A stretch of 64,000 bases of DNA from an uncultured Bacteroidota bacterium (GCA_913055845.1 CAJXKO010000003.1:29915-93914), one strand, 5' to 3'. Positions 9,155 to 21,011 are shown, numbered from the stretch's first letter. A program made the numbers and translations. The notes: a model not told the origin generated them from the letters alone.

Positions 9155-11575
9155 TCACCGTTCGGCGGGCCGACCGCTCGTTTTCGAAGCGGAGACAACT
9201 CGAATTTGAACTGCCGGACTACGAACAGCCTGCCCATCGCGTCGCGCCCGCAGCTCGATGCGATGCGTCCCGGGCTGCAGCTGCCACGTCGCCCGCCCGG
9301 CGCCGGAGGCGTGTCGCTCCCCGTTCACAACCCAGTGCACATCCCGAAAGGCGTCCGGCGCCGTGCCCTTCAGGGAGAGCCGCTGATAGCGGTCGCGCAG
9401 GACCGGGTCGACGTAGAAGAGCGCTTCGTCTGCGGGGTAGCGGATGCGGAGGCGATCCGTGACCTGGAGACTCCCCGGCGCAGCGGTTGGCGCCTGGGAC
9501 GCGGTGTGTGGCGCTTCCGGCGGCAGAGGCATGTCGTGCTCGCGCATCCAGGCGTGGTAGCGCTCGGAGTACACTGCGTAGCGCTTCTGCTTCATGTAGC
9601 GTGATGCCGTGCCGGGAGCGGCGCGGTGGCCGGTTCGCTCGTCAATAGCCACGACGCGGTGGACCGTGCAGGTGTCCGTCGGGACCGTCCCAGACAGAAA
9701 CAGCTCGCGCTGGGGCGCCGGGCAGTGGGCGCCGGGGCGCGTGCCGCTGGCGGGGCACACCTGTGCGGTCCGGAGCCCGAGCGGACGCTCGAAGGTGCCC
9801 CCGCTCCCCAGCGTACGCATGATGCTGTGGAAGAGGGGCGCGGCCCCCGCGACGCCGCTCATCCGGTCCATCGGCGTCCCGTCGAAGTTGCCCGCCCACA
9901 CCGCCACCGTGTGCCGCGGCGTGTATCCGACGGTCCAGCTGTCGCGGTAGTCCTTCGAGGTGCCCGTCTTGACCGCCACCGGGAACGGCAGTTCGAGCGG
10001 CCCGCCCCGCCCGAAACCCGGCGCCCGAGCGGCCGGATCATCCAGAATGTCCGTGATCAGGTGGGAGACGCCCTGTGAGAGTCCGGTCTGTTTCGGGGTC
10101 GGGAGGTCGGCGTGTAGGGTGTCCCCCTCTGCGGTGCGGGCCCAGCGCACGGCGTGGACCGGGGGTAAGGTCCCTCCCCGCGCCAGCCCGGCGTACGCCC
10201 GGGCCAGTTCAATCGGCTGCACCTCCCCGTTCCCTAGCGTAAGGCCGACGCCGTAGTACGAGGGGGCGCGGTCGAGCGACGCAAAGCCGAACTCGTGCAG
10301 CGTCTCCAGAATCTTGGCAGGCCCAAATTCCCGCGCTAGCCGCACGGCAGGCACGTTGAAGCTAGAGGCGAGGGCCTGGCGGAGAGGCGTGGGGCCGTGG
10401 TACGTTTCGTCGTAGTTTTCCGGAGTGAAGGCGCCGCTCGCTTCCGGCACGTTCAACTCAATGTCGGCCAACACCGAGGCGGGCGTGTAGCGGCGTGAGA
10501 CGAGCGCATGAGCGTAGGTGAACGGCTTCAGCGCACTGCCCGGTTGCCGCAGCATGCGCACCCCGTCGTTCTGGCCGCCGTGCCGGGCGTCCCAGAAGTC
10601 CGCACTCCCCACGTAGGCCCGAATCGCCCCGGTGCGGTTGTCGAGCACCACCGCCGCCGCGTTCGTCAGCGTCTCCTGCCGGAACGTCTGCACGTGCCCT
10701 TCCACAAGATCGGCAACCGTCCGCTGCAACTGCGGGTCGAGGGTGGTCCGGATCTCAGCAAGCGGCGACCCGGACTCGGGATGGCGGTGCTGGAGCACCC
10801 AGCGCGTGAGGTGCGGCGCGCGGAAGACGGGGTCCGGTTCCTGTACGTCGATCGGCACCGCGGCGAGGTGCTTGCGCTCAGAGGCCGAAAGAACTCCGGC
10901 GTCCTGCATGGCGCGGAGGACGCGGTGCTGGCGCTGCTCGGCACGCTCGGGATGGCGGAACGGGTTGTAGCGACTCGGAGCCCGGGGGAGCCCCACGAGG
11001 TAGGCGGATTGGGCGGGCGTGAGGTCACGGGCCGACTTGCCGAAGTAGCCCTGGGCAGCGGCCTCGATGCCGTGGAGACGATTGCCAAAGGAGACCCGGT
11101 TAAACCAGAGCGACAGAATCTCTCGCTTCGACCGCCGCACCTCTAGCCGGAGCGCGAGGTGCATCTCCACGAGCTTGTTCCAGATTGTCGGCGACGGAGT
11201 GCCACGGAGTTGCTCCGCCACCTGCATCGTGACGGTGGAGCCGCCGCTCACGATGCGGCCGTGTCGCAGGTTGCTCCAGAGCGCCCGCCCTAGTGCGATC
11301 GGGTCAATGCCCGGATGCGAGTAGTACCGCCGGTCCTCGATCGCGGTCAACCCCTGGGCCACACTCTCCGGAAGCTCGTCCACGGCGATCGGTTCACTTC
11401 GCCCCTGCGGATGGGCACGGCGCAGCAGGGTCCGATGTTGAGCCGTGACCTCCAGACTGGCGCGAGGGGCTTCAGGAGAAACAGACTCCGGTAGAGGCCA
11501 GCACAGGGAGAGCCCCCCCCCTAGCAGCACCAGGACAATCGCTCCGGCAATGGGATGCCTAGCAAGAACAGACAC
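9155..11575 (-). CDS. pbpC: Penicillin-binding protein 1C (bifunctional class A PBP)
   Basis: An 806-residue inner-membrane enzyme that polymerises and may cross-link peptidoglycan. A membrane anchor spans about residues 9-27. The GT51 transglycosylase domain has the catalytic glutamate in AIEDRRYYSHPG (E80) and GGSTVTMQ (111-118). The transpeptidase domain has SALK (S347, K350), SFN (S405, N407) and KTGTS (536-540). A C-terminal Ig-like domain after about residue 700 is typical of PBP1C. The start is GTG. The gene precedes the alpha-2-macroglobulin gene by about 150 bases; the same two families are neighbours in many Gram-negative bacteria, supporting a joint envelope-defence or repair role. 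Confidence 0.95.
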   Translation of the reverse strand: MSVLARHPIAGAIVLVLLGGGLSLCWPLPESVSPEAPRASLEVTAQHRTLLRRAHPQGRSEPIAVDELPESVAQGLTAIEDRRYYSHPGIDPIALGRALWSNLRHGRIVSGGSTVTMQVAEQLRGTPSPTIWNKLVEMHLALRLEVRRSKREILSLWFNRVSFGNRLHGIEAAAQGYFGKSARDLTPAQSAYLVGLPRAPSRYNPFRHPERAEQRQHRVLRAMQDAGVLSASERKHLAAVPIDVQEPDPVFRAPHLTRWVLQHRHPESGSPLAEIRTTLDPQLQRTVADLVEGHVQTFRQETLTNAAAVVLDNRTGAIRAYVGSADFWDARHGGQNDGVRMLRQPGSALKPFTYAHALVSRRYTPASVLADIELNVPEASGAFTPENYDETYHGPTPLRQALASSFNVPAVRLAREFGPAKILETLHEFGFASLDRAPSYYGVGLTLGNGEVQPIELARAYAGLARGGTLPPVHAVRWARTAEGDTLHADLPTPKQTGLSQGVSHLITDILDDPAARAPGFGRGGPLELPFPVAVKTGTSKDYRDSWTVGYTPRHTVAVWAGNFDGTPMDRMSGVAGAAPLFHSIMRTLGSGGTFERPLGLRTAQVCPASGTRPGAHCPAPQRELFLSGTVPTDTCTVHRVVAIDERTGHRAAPGTASRYMKQKRYAVYSERYHAWMREHDMPLPPEAPHTASQAPTAAPGSLQVTDRLRIRYPADEALFYVDPVLRDRYQRLSLKGTAPDAFRDVHWVVNGERHASGAGRATWQLQPGTHRIELRARRDGQAVRSPAVQIRVVSASKTSGRPAER

Positions 11576-11703
11576 GTTTTACGAATCGGACGGCAGACGG
11601 AAAGGACGGGCCGAATAAGCTAACCAAAACGTCAGGCGATTTGAAGCAGTGTCCCCCAACTGGGTCCGCCCTCCCTTCTGGGGCACGCATGGGCCTTTCC
11701 TGC

Positions 11704-13041
11704 CTACCGCCTGGGACGCACGAGACCCACGTGCACGTCCATGACGTTCGTGTGGGTAGGCCCTGTCCGCAACAGCTGACCAATCGCATCGAACAGCCGA
11801 TAGGCGTTGTTCTCCGAGAGATGCTGTTCCGGATCGCATCCTTCCCTGCGGGCTTTCTCGATCGTCTCCGGCGTCGCCCAGGCTCCCGCCGCGTCCGTGG
11901 GCCCATCGATGCCATCGGTTCCCCCACTCAGCAGTACGGCTGGGGACTGTACCTTGTCCAACACGAGCGCGGCACCGAGCGCCACCTCTTGGTTACGCCC
12001 TCCCTTCCCCTTCCCGGTCACTGTAACGGTCGGCTCTCCCCCCCAGAGCCAACACGTCGGCACGGTGGGGTCAGCCTTAAGCAACCTGTTGGCGTGATGC
12101 GTGCCAACCGCCCGGGCCTCCCCTTCGACGTCCTCGGTCACCCCACGCACCACGTAGCCATGAGCTTCTGCTGCCGCCTTGGCCGAATCAAGCGCCGTGC
12201 GGTTGGTGCCAAGCAACGTGTTTTTGGTCCTCTCGAAGCATGCGTCGTCCGACCCTGGGGTCTCAGGGTGTCCCCCTCGTGCGCCTTCCGCAAGGTGGGA
12301 GCGGAGAGGACTGGGAATGTCATGCCACAGTCCATGGGTGTACAGCACCTGCATAGCGTCCGGGTACGTGGTGGGATCTGGGACGGTTGGTCCACTTGCA
12401 ATAACGGACATATCGTCCCCAACGACGTCCGACACCACGAGGCTGCCTACATCGGCCGGGGAAGCCGCCCGGGCAAGTTGTCCTCCGCCCACCTGCGTCA
12501 GGTGTTTGCGGACCGCGTTCATCTGGTGCACCTTGACGCCGCCAGTTAACATGCGGTGGTAAGTCGTCTTCAGATCGGCCAACTCTAGGCCGGGAGCTGG
12601 AAGCGTACTGAGCGCCGTTCCGCCCCCTGACACCAGGACGAGCACTAGTTCGTCGGGCCCTGCCGCTTCGGCCTGCGCCATGATACGCCGGGCCGCGTGT
12701 ATGCTTTCTTGCGACGGCAACGGATGTCCTCCTTCCCGCACCTCGATGACCGTCGGCCTCGACAGGTCTTTAGGGAAGGTGTCTGGATAACCCTCCGGCA
12801 CCACCACACATCCCTGCACGCGGGACACCCCGAGACGGCGTTCCACTTCGCCGGCCATTGCGAGAGCCGCCTTGCCCATGCCCAACACCCGGATGACGTC
12901 GTACGCATCGGGAGGCGCCGGGGCCCAGATCGACGCGTCCCTTTGCGACAGGAGGGCCGGGGCCTGTACGCGTTCTACCGCCGCCGAAAACAAAGATTTT
13001 GCATCCTCAACCAGGGAGTTCTGGACGGACCTCTGCGTCAT
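11704..13041 (-). CDS. Glycerate 2-kinase (DUF4147/MOFRL family)
   Basis: A 445-residue protein of normal family length. The N-terminal DUF4147 domain shows GMGKAA (nucleotide site), LVSGGGTAL and the conserved VRKHLTQVGGGQLAR segment. The C-terminal MOFRL domain has LWGGEPTVTV, GGRNQE, SGGTDGIDGPTDAAGAW and the typical end TGPTHTNVMDVHVGLV. These enzymes phosphorylate D-glycerate, usually to 2-phosphoglycerate, feeding glycolysis from glycerate, serine or photorespiratory-type intermediates. It starts at an ATG and is divergent from thiE with a 177-base gap, so each gene has its own promoter. No TPP-riboswitch-like sequence was seen in that gap. Confidence 0.92.
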   Translation of the reverse strand: MTQRSVQNSLVEDAKSLFSAAVERVQAPALLSQRDASIWAPAPPDAYDVIRVLGMGKAALAMAGEVERRLGVSRVQGCVVVPEGYPDTFPKDLSRPTVIEVREGGHPLPSQESIHAARRIMAQAEAAGPDELVLVLVSGGGTALSTLPAPGLELADLKTTYHRMLTGGVKVHQMNAVRKHLTQVGGGQLARAASPADVGSLVVSDVVGDDMSVIASGPTVPDPTTYPDAMQVLYTHGLWHDIPSPLRSHLAEGARGGHPETPGSDDACFERTKNTLLGTNRTALDSAKAAAEAHGYVVRGVTEDVEGEARAVGTHHANRLLKADPTVPTCWLWGGEPTVTVTGKGKGGRNQEVALGAALVLDKVQSPAVLLSGGTDGIDGPTDAAGAWATPETIEKARREGCDPEQHLSENNAYRLFDAIGQLLRTGPTHTNVMDVHVGLVRPRR

Positions 13042-13218
13042 GATGCCGAATTTCTCGGACTGTGTTTGAGGGAGATACTGGACATCGAAAATCCCCGCGG
13101 TCTCTTCAGCCCTCGCAATAGCTTTGAACCATCGACCAACCGCTTGGGTGTAGGGAACTGCGTACGACCTCAGATGTGCAGTCTCCGACGCATTTTTTCA
13201 ACCGGTTCGCCGCACATC

Positions 13219-13899
13219 ATGGAGGATCCTTCGCCAAATGGGGCGCCTGCCGTAGACGCTGAATCAATCGGACGTCTGCATGTCCTCACCGATTTTCATC
13301 TTCAGCAGGACCATTCTCACGCTGATCTTGCCCGGTTGGCCATCCGGGGCGGGGCCGATACGATTCAGTTCCGCCAGAAACATGGGGGCATTCAGAATCA
13401 GATCGTGGAAGCCCGGCACGTGGCTTCGGTCTGTGCCGACGCCTCCATACCCCTCATTGTCGACGATCGTCCCGACATCGCCCAGACGGTTCACGCCACT
13501 GGGGTCCACCTCGGGCAGAGAGACTTTCCGATAGACGCTGCCCGATCGGTCCTCGGCCCGGACCGCATCATCGGAGCCACCGCTACCAAACCCCACCAGG
13601 CCTCGGCGGCGTACGAACTGGGGGCGGACTATATCGGGTTCGGACCGGTCTTTCCCACAACCTCAAAGCGAAATCCAAAGTCGGTGAAGGGACCCGAGGG
13701 ACTGGCAAAAACGTGCGAGGCGGTCCCCATTCCAGTTATCGCCATCGGGGGCATTACGAACGATCGCGTTCGGGCGGCCCTTGAGGCCGGCGCGCACGGA
13801 GTCGCCGTGCTCTCGGCCGTGGCGACGGCAAGCGATCCGGAGCGCGCGACTGCTCGCTTTCGGGCCGCCATCGACGGCGTATTGCGGGAATCTGAATGA
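13219..13899 (+). CDS. thiE: Thiamine-phosphate synthase
   Basis: A 226-residue TIM-barrel enzyme that joins HMP-pyrophosphate and thiazole phosphate to form thiamine phosphate. Family landmarks appear in order: IQFRQKH (pyrophosphate/HMP binding, normally QLR-K), IVDDRPD, GVHLGQRD, GADYIGFGPVFPTTSK, and PVIAIGGI near the C-terminus. The frame is open far upstream, but the ATG at 13219 starts just before recognisable family sequence, and the upstream part is antisense to the glycerate kinase. No other thiamine gene is nearby. Its stop is eight bases from the end of hemD, which converges on it. Confidence 0.92.
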   Translation: MEDPSPNGAPAVDAESIGRLHVLTDFHLQQDHSHADLARLAIRGGADTIQFRQKHGGIQNQIVEARHVASVCADASIPLIVDDRPDIAQTVHATGVHLGQRDFPIDAARSVLGPDRIIGATATKPHQASAAYELGADYIGFGPVFPTTSKRNPKSVKGPEGLAKTCEAVPIPVIAIGGITNDRVRAALEAGAHGVAVLSAVATASDPERATARFRAAIDGVLRESE

Positions 13900-13907
13900 C
13901 GCCTCTT

Positions 13908-14639
13908 TCACCCCTCCGTTTCCTCGTAGATCGCGGACACGAGCCCATCGGGCGAGGGGGTGTCGGCAACGGCCTCGACCCCATGTCCGGCGTCCTCCAG
14001 GGCCCCTCCCGTCGTAGGTCCGATTGCGGCCAGGCGATACGTATCAAGGGCCACCGTCCCGGATGCCTCTACAGCGTCGATCCCTGACGGACTGAAGAAA
14101 ACGAGCCACGCAGACCCGTCGGAGGAGGGCAGCGTCAGGTCCGTTCGAGGATGGGTTTCGTAGACGACCATCTCCTCAAACGGAATGTCCGCGTCCCGGA
14201 GACGGCGGGGTATTGTGTCGCGGCGCCGGTTTCCACAGAGGAAAAGCAGTGGGGCCGTGGGCGCATCGTCGATGATTCGCGCCGCCAGTGCATCTGCTGA
14301 GCCAGCGTCCGCCCCCTTGGGATCCAGCCCTACGTCCCGAATCCGTCCAGCCGTCTTGGGACCCACGGCGTAGACCGGAGCGCCACGCCAGGCCTGGGCC
14401 AGTGCCTCTTGCTCCTCGAAAGCACGCCCAAGCGCTGCCGCTACACGCGGGCTCGTGGCAACCACTCCCTCATAGTCCGCCCGGCGGGTAAGGCGGTCCG
14501 TAAAGGCGTCCTGCCGGGGAAACGCAAAAGAAAGAACCGGCTCACAGACGGCCCGGAGGCCAACCTCGTCGAAGGCAGCGAGATACCCATCCGGCGGATC
14601 CGCCGATCGTAAGAGAATCGCGTCGGGAAGGTCAACCAT
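13908..14639 (-). CDS. hemD: Uroporphyrinogen-III synthase
   Basis: About 243 residues from the ATG at 14639 (MVDLPDAILLRS). Sequence conservation in HemD is low, but the fold signature is visible: ATSPRVAAAL, YAVGPKTAGRIRDVG and, near the end, VFFSPSGIDAV followed by LAAIGPTTGGAL. The enzyme cyclises hydroxymethylbilane with D-ring inversion to uroporphyrinogen III, the precursor of heme and cobalamin. A TTG at 14792 in the same frame would add 51 residues and nearly abut hemC, so the start is uncertain. It is the last gene of a hemA-hemC-hemD run, which strongly supports the call. Confidence 0.87.
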   Translation of the reverse strand: MVDLPDAILLRSADPPDGYLAAFDEVGLRAVCEPVLSFAFPRQDAFTDRLTRRADYEGVVATSPRVAAALGRAFEEQEALAQAWRGAPVYAVGPKTAGRIRDVGLDPKGADAGSADALAARIIDDAPTAPLLFLCGNRRRDTIPRRLRDADIPFEEMVVYETHPRTDLTLPSSDGSAWLVFFSPSGIDAVEASGTVALDTYRLAAIGPTTGGALEDAGHGVEAVADTPSPDGLVSAIYEETEG

Positions 14640-14807
14640 TGAGGCGTTCGTCGATATGGAGGCTGGAGTCGCGGATGGGAAAAGCCGTAACGGGAGTGCC
14701 CCTGACGAGGAATCCCTTTCCTCAGCGAAGTCTTTCAGAACCCAAGGCGTGCGATCACCGACCAAAAAACCCTTGGTGAACCGCCGCCCCAAGATCAGCG
14801 GAAAACT

Positions 14808-15779
14808 TCACGGCTGAAACGGCGACCCGGTTGGCTTCTGGCGCCGATCCCCAAGCACCTCGTCGAGGATGTGGTCACCTCCGGCCCCCAGCAGATCACG
14901 CGCGAGTTCGCGCCCCATCTCTTCGCCTTCCGCCGGAGCGCAGCGGCGCTGATCGCGGTAGTACTCGTCTCCGTCGAGGGCCGCGATACAGGCATCGAGA
15001 ACGAGCGCATCATCCTCCAAGTGCGCCCAGGCGCCAAGAGGCACTTGGCACCCGCCCCCCACTTCTCGCAGAAAAGCCCGTTCAGCCCTGGTGGCGTAGC
15101 CGCTGGCGGCGTGGTGAAGCACGTCGTGCAGAAGGGTTTTTACCTCGCTGCTGCCCTCCCGACAGGCAATCCCGAGAGCCCCCTGTCCCACCGCCGGAAC
15201 CATGAGATCGGGATCAATGCGGTCTCGGATGTGCATCGAGAGGCCGAGTCGTACAAGGCCGGCCACCGCAAGCACCATTCCCGTCCAGTCACTCTGTCGG
15301 AGCTTGTCAAGGCGCGTATCCACGTTTCCGCGCACGGGGACCACGTCAAGATCCGACCGCCACGCGAGCAGTTGAGCAGTACGACGGAGCGAAGCCGTGG
15401 CTACGGTGGCTTCCTCCGGCAGGTCGTGCACGTGTCCGTCGAATGACGGATGCGCGACGAACGCATCGCGGGGATCTTCTCGTTCCCCAGTGGCAGCGAG
15501 AACGATGCCCGATGGTACGCGCGACGGGATGTCCTTCAATGAATGCACGGCCAGGTCCACATCCCCCTGGAGCAGGGCGCGGTCCAGTTCCTTCGTAAAG
15601 ACCGCCTCGTCCCCGATCTCCGAGATCGGCGTGTCGGTCGATTCGTCGCCCCGTGTCGTAATCGTAGTTAGGCGCACCCGGTAGCCGGCGGCCTCCAACC
15701 GAGATCGAACCCCGTTGGCCTGTCGAAGGGCCAGGTCGCTTCCTCGCGTGCCAAGAACGAGCGGTTCCGGGATGGACAT
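14808..15779 (-). CDS. hemC: Porphobilinogen deaminase (hydroxymethylbilane synthase)
   Basis: A 323-residue cytoplasmic enzyme that condenses four porphobilinogen molecules into hydroxymethylbilane. It has the N-terminal LGTRGSDLALRQ block, catalytic aspartate in HSLKDIPS (D83), the arginine-rich substrate region TASLRRTAQL, PAVGQGALGIA, and the cofactor attachment cysteine in GGGCQVP (C244) that carries the dipyrromethane. The gene follows hemA by 91 bases and precedes hemD, matching the pathway order. Acidic residues are frequent on the surface-type segments, as expected in a salt-in halophile. Confidence 0.96.
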   Translation of the reverse strand: MSIPEPLVLGTRGSDLALRQANGVRSRLEAAGYRVRLTTITTRGDESTDTPISEIGDEAVFTKELDRALLQGDVDLAVHSLKDIPSRVPSGIVLAATGEREDPRDAFVAHPSFDGHVHDLPEEATVATASLRRTAQLLAWRSDLDVVPVRGNVDTRLDKLRQSDWTGMVLAVAGLVRLGLSMHIRDRIDPDLMVPAVGQGALGIACREGSSEVKTLLHDVLHHAASGYATRAERAFLREVGGGCQVPLGAWAHLEDDALVLDACIAALDGDEYYRDQRRCAPAEGEEMGRELARDLLGAGGDHILDEVLGDRRQKPTGSPFQP

Positions 15780-15870
15780 CGCAGAATCAGAATCATTCGT
15801 AGGAGACGCCGCTGCGCGGTCCCTAGGCGGACGGCTTCAAAAACACCTGCGTGGTGGGGGCAGGAGGTCG

Positions 15871-17319
15871 TCACTCTGCATTCTCAGGGTCCTCAGTCCG
15901 CTCCGTCGACGACGAGCGATCGGACATGCGAAGCGCATGCTGGACGTTTTTTGTCTCTGCATCCTCGGGACCTGAGTCATGGGTAAGGTACGGACAGCGC
16001 GAGGGCGCGTCCCCCAGATTGGGTCGTCCCGAGTCGGATGCGCGGGGGAGAGACCGGGCCGCCTCTTGCTCATTCGAGGGCGCGAAGAGGGCATGAAGAA
16101 GCTCGATGCCCTGCACAAAGTCAATACTTTCCGGGTCGACATTTTTTAGGCGGACGATGGGAACCGCCAAGAGTTTTTGCATAATGGACTCCGTGAGGCG
16201 GTCCACCTCCTCCCGGTCCATGTCGGTACGATGGGCGTGGCGGTCCACCTCCTGTTCTCGAATCGTGTCGAAGGTGCTGCGAATGGCCTGGATCGCAGGC
16301 TGGAGGGCCTGCTGGTGGAAGAACCAGGTCACGAAGTCTTCGAGCAACTCCTCGCAGATCGACTCCGCTTCCGGAACAGCGGTCGCGCGGCGGTCGCGCA
16401 CCTCCTCGGTCCACGACTGTAGGTCGTCGAGGTCGTAGACACGGTAGCCCGGACGGTCGGCCACGGTGGGATCCACGTTGCGGGGCATGGCCACGTCGAC
16501 GACGAGGGTGGTACCGGCATCCGGGACGGGAAGAGAGGCAGACGTGAGGATTGGATCTGGAGCACCGGTGGCCACCAGGGCAAGGTCGGCCGAGGCCACG
16601 GCATCGTGCCGGTTCGCCCAAGCACGCGTGCACCCGCCGTACGAGTGGGCCACCTCCTGGGCGCGCTCCGGCGAACGGTTGACCACAGTGACCGACCGAG
16701 GCGCTTCGTCGGCAAGAGCCTCCAGGGCGAGCTGTCCCATCTTGCCCGCCCCAACCAGCACGACGTCCGTTTCGGAAAGCGACGACGCATCGGTATGGGC
16801 CGCAAGGTCCTGCCGCGCCATTTCCACGGCGGCCGTTGAGACCGACGCGGCCCCACGGTCGAGCCCCGTTTCGGAGGAGACGCGCTTGGCGGCCCGGAAT
16901 GCGGTGTGGAAGAGCCGATGCATCACGGAGTGCAATGCCCCGGCATCCACCGCCCGTTCGTAGGCCGCCTTCACCTGCGCAAAAATCTGCCGCTCTCCAA
17001 GAACCACGGAGCGCAGCCCGCTGGTCACCTGCAGCAGGTGTCGAACAGCAGCCTCGTCCCGCACGCGAAATGCCGCCTCGGCCGGCCACTGCCTGCTGGC
17101 AGCCTGACCCAGTAGCGCCTGCATCTGACGCACATCCGCCTCGGTGCCGTACAAATAAGCCTCGGTGCGATTACAGGTTGACAGCACCACCGTCTCAGCG
17201 TCGGCACTCAGGCTCAGGTTTGCGTAGAGGGCCTCCTGGTCGTCTGCATCGAGCGCATAGTTTTCGGTACGCTCCAGCGAGGCGCACTCATGGTTGAGAC
17301 CGACGGCAAAAAACCGCAT
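15871..17319 (-). CDS. hemA: Glutamyl-tRNA reductase
   Basis: About 482 residues from ATG at 17319 (MRFFAVGLNH); the frame continues 15 codons upstream but the family begins here. The enzyme reduces glutamyl-tRNA(Glu) to glutamate-1-semialdehyde with NADPH, the first committed step of the C5 heme pathway. The catalytic cysteine is in LSTCNRTE (C49); VVLGERQIFAQVKAAYE and the Rossmann motif GAGKMGQLALEAL are intact, and a helical dimerisation domain follows. The last 50 or so residues are low-complexity, polar and acidic, beyond the conserved core. It is the first of three hem genes and lies 113 bases downstream of mtnN. Confidence 0.95.
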   Translation of the reverse strand: MRFFAVGLNHECASLERTENYALDADDQEALYANLSLSADAETVVLSTCNRTEAYLYGTEADVRQMQALLGQAASRQWPAEAAFRVRDEAAVRHLLQVTSGLRSVVLGERQIFAQVKAAYERAVDAGALHSVMHRLFHTAFRAAKRVSSETGLDRGAASVSTAAVEMARQDLAAHTDASSLSETDVVLVGAGKMGQLALEALADEAPRSVTVVNRSPERAQEVAHSYGGCTRAWANRHDAVASADLALVATGAPDPILTSASLPVPDAGTTLVVDVAMPRNVDPTVADRPGYRVYDLDDLQSWTEEVRDRRATAVPEAESICEELLEDFVTWFFHQQALQPAIQAIRSTFDTIREQEVDRHAHRTDMDREEVDRLTESIMQKLLAVPIVRLKNVDPESIDFVQGIELLHALFAPSNEQEAARSLPRASDSGRPNLGDAPSRCPYLTHDSGPEDAETKNVQHALRMSDRSSSTERTEDPENAE

Positions 17320-17432
17320 AGAGGCAATCAAAGTCCGCGAGCACGTGATTCGGAATTGATACAACGCCTTGGCTGATCTGTTCGCCTACAGGGGGTTGAA
17401 TAAGGCGTCAACGCGGGCGTCGATGGAAACTG

Positions 17433-18149
17433 TTAGGGGGTGGCGGAGGACGCAAACCCGGGCGAAAGGGCATCGAGCATCTGCAGAACGATCTGAGAGG
17501 AGGACCGCGCAGCATCCTGAAGGAAAGACTCAAAGTCAATGTCCGACGTTCCGTCGGCCCGGTCCGAAATGGCCCGTACCACCAGGTAGGGAACCTCGTT
17601 TACCGTACAGACCTGCCCCACGGCCGCCCCTTCCATTTCGACACAGTGGCCGTGCAGGTCCTCCTGAATCTGCCGCCGGTGTCGGTCGTCCTCTACAAAC
17701 CGGTCCCCCGTGAGGATGCGTCCTTCGACGATGTTGTGCTCGGGGAGGGAGGCCTCCAGGGCGTAACGGCGAAGCATGGGATCCGTCTCGAAAAATCGGT
17801 GGTGGGTGAATGGGACCTGGCCACGGGGCAGTCCCATGAAATTTACCACCAGGTCGTGCTGTACACAGTCGGTTCCCACCACAATGTCGCCGATGTCGAG
17901 GGATGGGACGAGGGCACCCGCCGATCCCGTACAGAGCACGGCCGTGGCCTCAAAAGCATCGATTAGAAGCTGCGTGCAGAGAGCCGCATTGACCTTTCCC
18001 ACTCCCGCCTTTACCAGCACGAGGTCGTGCCCGCCCCATGCAGCCTCGTGGACCGTGAGCCCCGCCCGCTGGACGGACCGCTGAATCTCACAGCGATCAA
18101 GATACAGTTCCATCTCAATGTCCATTGCGGACATGATGCCCACGGACAT
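17433..18149 (-). CDS. mtnN: 5'-methylthioadenosine/S-adenosylhomocysteine nucleosidase
   Basis: About 238 residues from ATG at 18149 (MSVGIMSAMDIEME); a GTG two codons earlier is possible. It hydrolyses the glycosidic bond of MTA and SAH, removing inhibitory by-products of SAM use. The motif GVGKVNAAL, the ribose-binding VEMEGAAVGQVC and the catalytic-aspartate block VRAISDRADGTSDIDF match MTAN rather than purine phosphorylases. Futalosine hydrolase (MqnB) is a related alternative but the VEMEGAA/RAISD pattern fits MTAN better. It sits between metG and hemA on the same strand. Confidence 0.88.
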   Translation of the reverse strand: MSVGIMSAMDIEMELYLDRCEIQRSVQRAGLTVHEAAWGGHDLVLVKAGVGKVNAALCTQLLIDAFEATAVLCTGSAGALVPSLDIGDIVVGTDCVQHDLVVNFMGLPRGQVPFTHHRFFETDPMLRRYALEASLPEHNIVEGRILTGDRFVEDDRHRRQIQEDLHGHCVEMEGAAVGQVCTVNEVPYLVVRAISDRADGTSDIDFESFLQDAARSSSQIVLQMLDALSPGFASSATP

Positions 18150-18226
18150 AGCCACATTAGCCTCAATGAAAGCATCACTTGAAATCTCCGCGACAACCGG
18201 GCGGGCTTCGTGACTAGCGACGGACT

Positions 18227-20371
<2,145 letters not shown>

Positions 20372-20513
20372 CAGAAAAGATGAGGCTTAATAGAAACGAT
20401 TTTTAAACTGGGGACACTCGGGACGCAAAATCCCGCCCAGCATCCCGAAGCCCCACCGAAGCCCCGTTTAGAAACGGATAGGAATTCCTCAAGCCGCCTC
20501 CCGCCCAGTTCCC

Positions 20514-20840
20514 TTAGTTGAAGCTCACACCATCGAGTGGGTCGCCTTCTTTTTTTCGGAGGGCTTCCTCAGCGAACCAGGCCTCTTTCACCTCCTGAGT
20601 GGTGTCCGGTAGGTCTTCGTGGGGCTTCTCGTAGCCCTCGATGTCTTTGAGCCAGACGAGGGTCTTGGTACGCATGGTGCCGTCCTTCGCCTCGAACTCG
20701 ACACTTTCCTCGCGGGCCGCGCAGGTCCCTTCCGCCTCGTCGTAAACGCCGCCCAGTTTGGGGTGGCGCAGCAGGATGCGGACGCGTTCGCCGTAATTGA
20801 AGCGGCTGTCCTCAAAGTCGGCCTCGCTGTAAGTAGCCAC
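20514..20840 (-). CDS. Small acidic protein of unknown function
   Basis: A 108-residue product starting at GTG. It is rich in Asp and Glu (SEADFEDSRFNYGERVRILLRH near the start, then YDEAEGT and KDIEGYEKPHEDLP) with no signal peptide or membrane segment. The N-terminal part has a beta-strand pattern that might be a small SH3-like or Tudor-like barrel (GERVRILLRHPKLGGVYD), but this is only a guess from the alternation of residues. I do not recognise the family. It is divergent from hisB by 171 bases and upstream of metG on the same strand. High GC3 supports it being a real gene. Confidence 0.7.
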   Translation of the reverse strand: MATYSEADFEDSRFNYGERVRILLRHPKLGGVYDEAEGTCAAREESVEFEAKDGTMRTKTLVWLKDIEGYEKPHEDLPDTTQEVKEAWFAEEALRKKEGDPLDGVSFN

Positions 20841-21011
20841 GATTCGTGGGGATCCTTCGTCAAGAACACGTTCAGCCGCAAGACCGCGGCACTTTGTCTA
20901 CGGGGGAGTATAAAAACCAAATGGCACTTGTGCGTGTTCGAGCGTCGTGAGCCGCTCGTGAAAAGCGGCATTCCGTTCCAATCTCCCTCCGTCTCCCGCC
21001 TTCGCTCCGCC

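Noticed and set aside
12697..13218. Long N-terminal extension of the thiE frame
   Set aside because: It overlaps the glycerate kinase gene in antisense and lacks thiE sequence; the ATG at 13219 fits the family.
13042..13218. Possible TPP riboswitch before thiE
   Set aside because: The conserved CUGAGA and ACCUGAUCUGG elements were not found.
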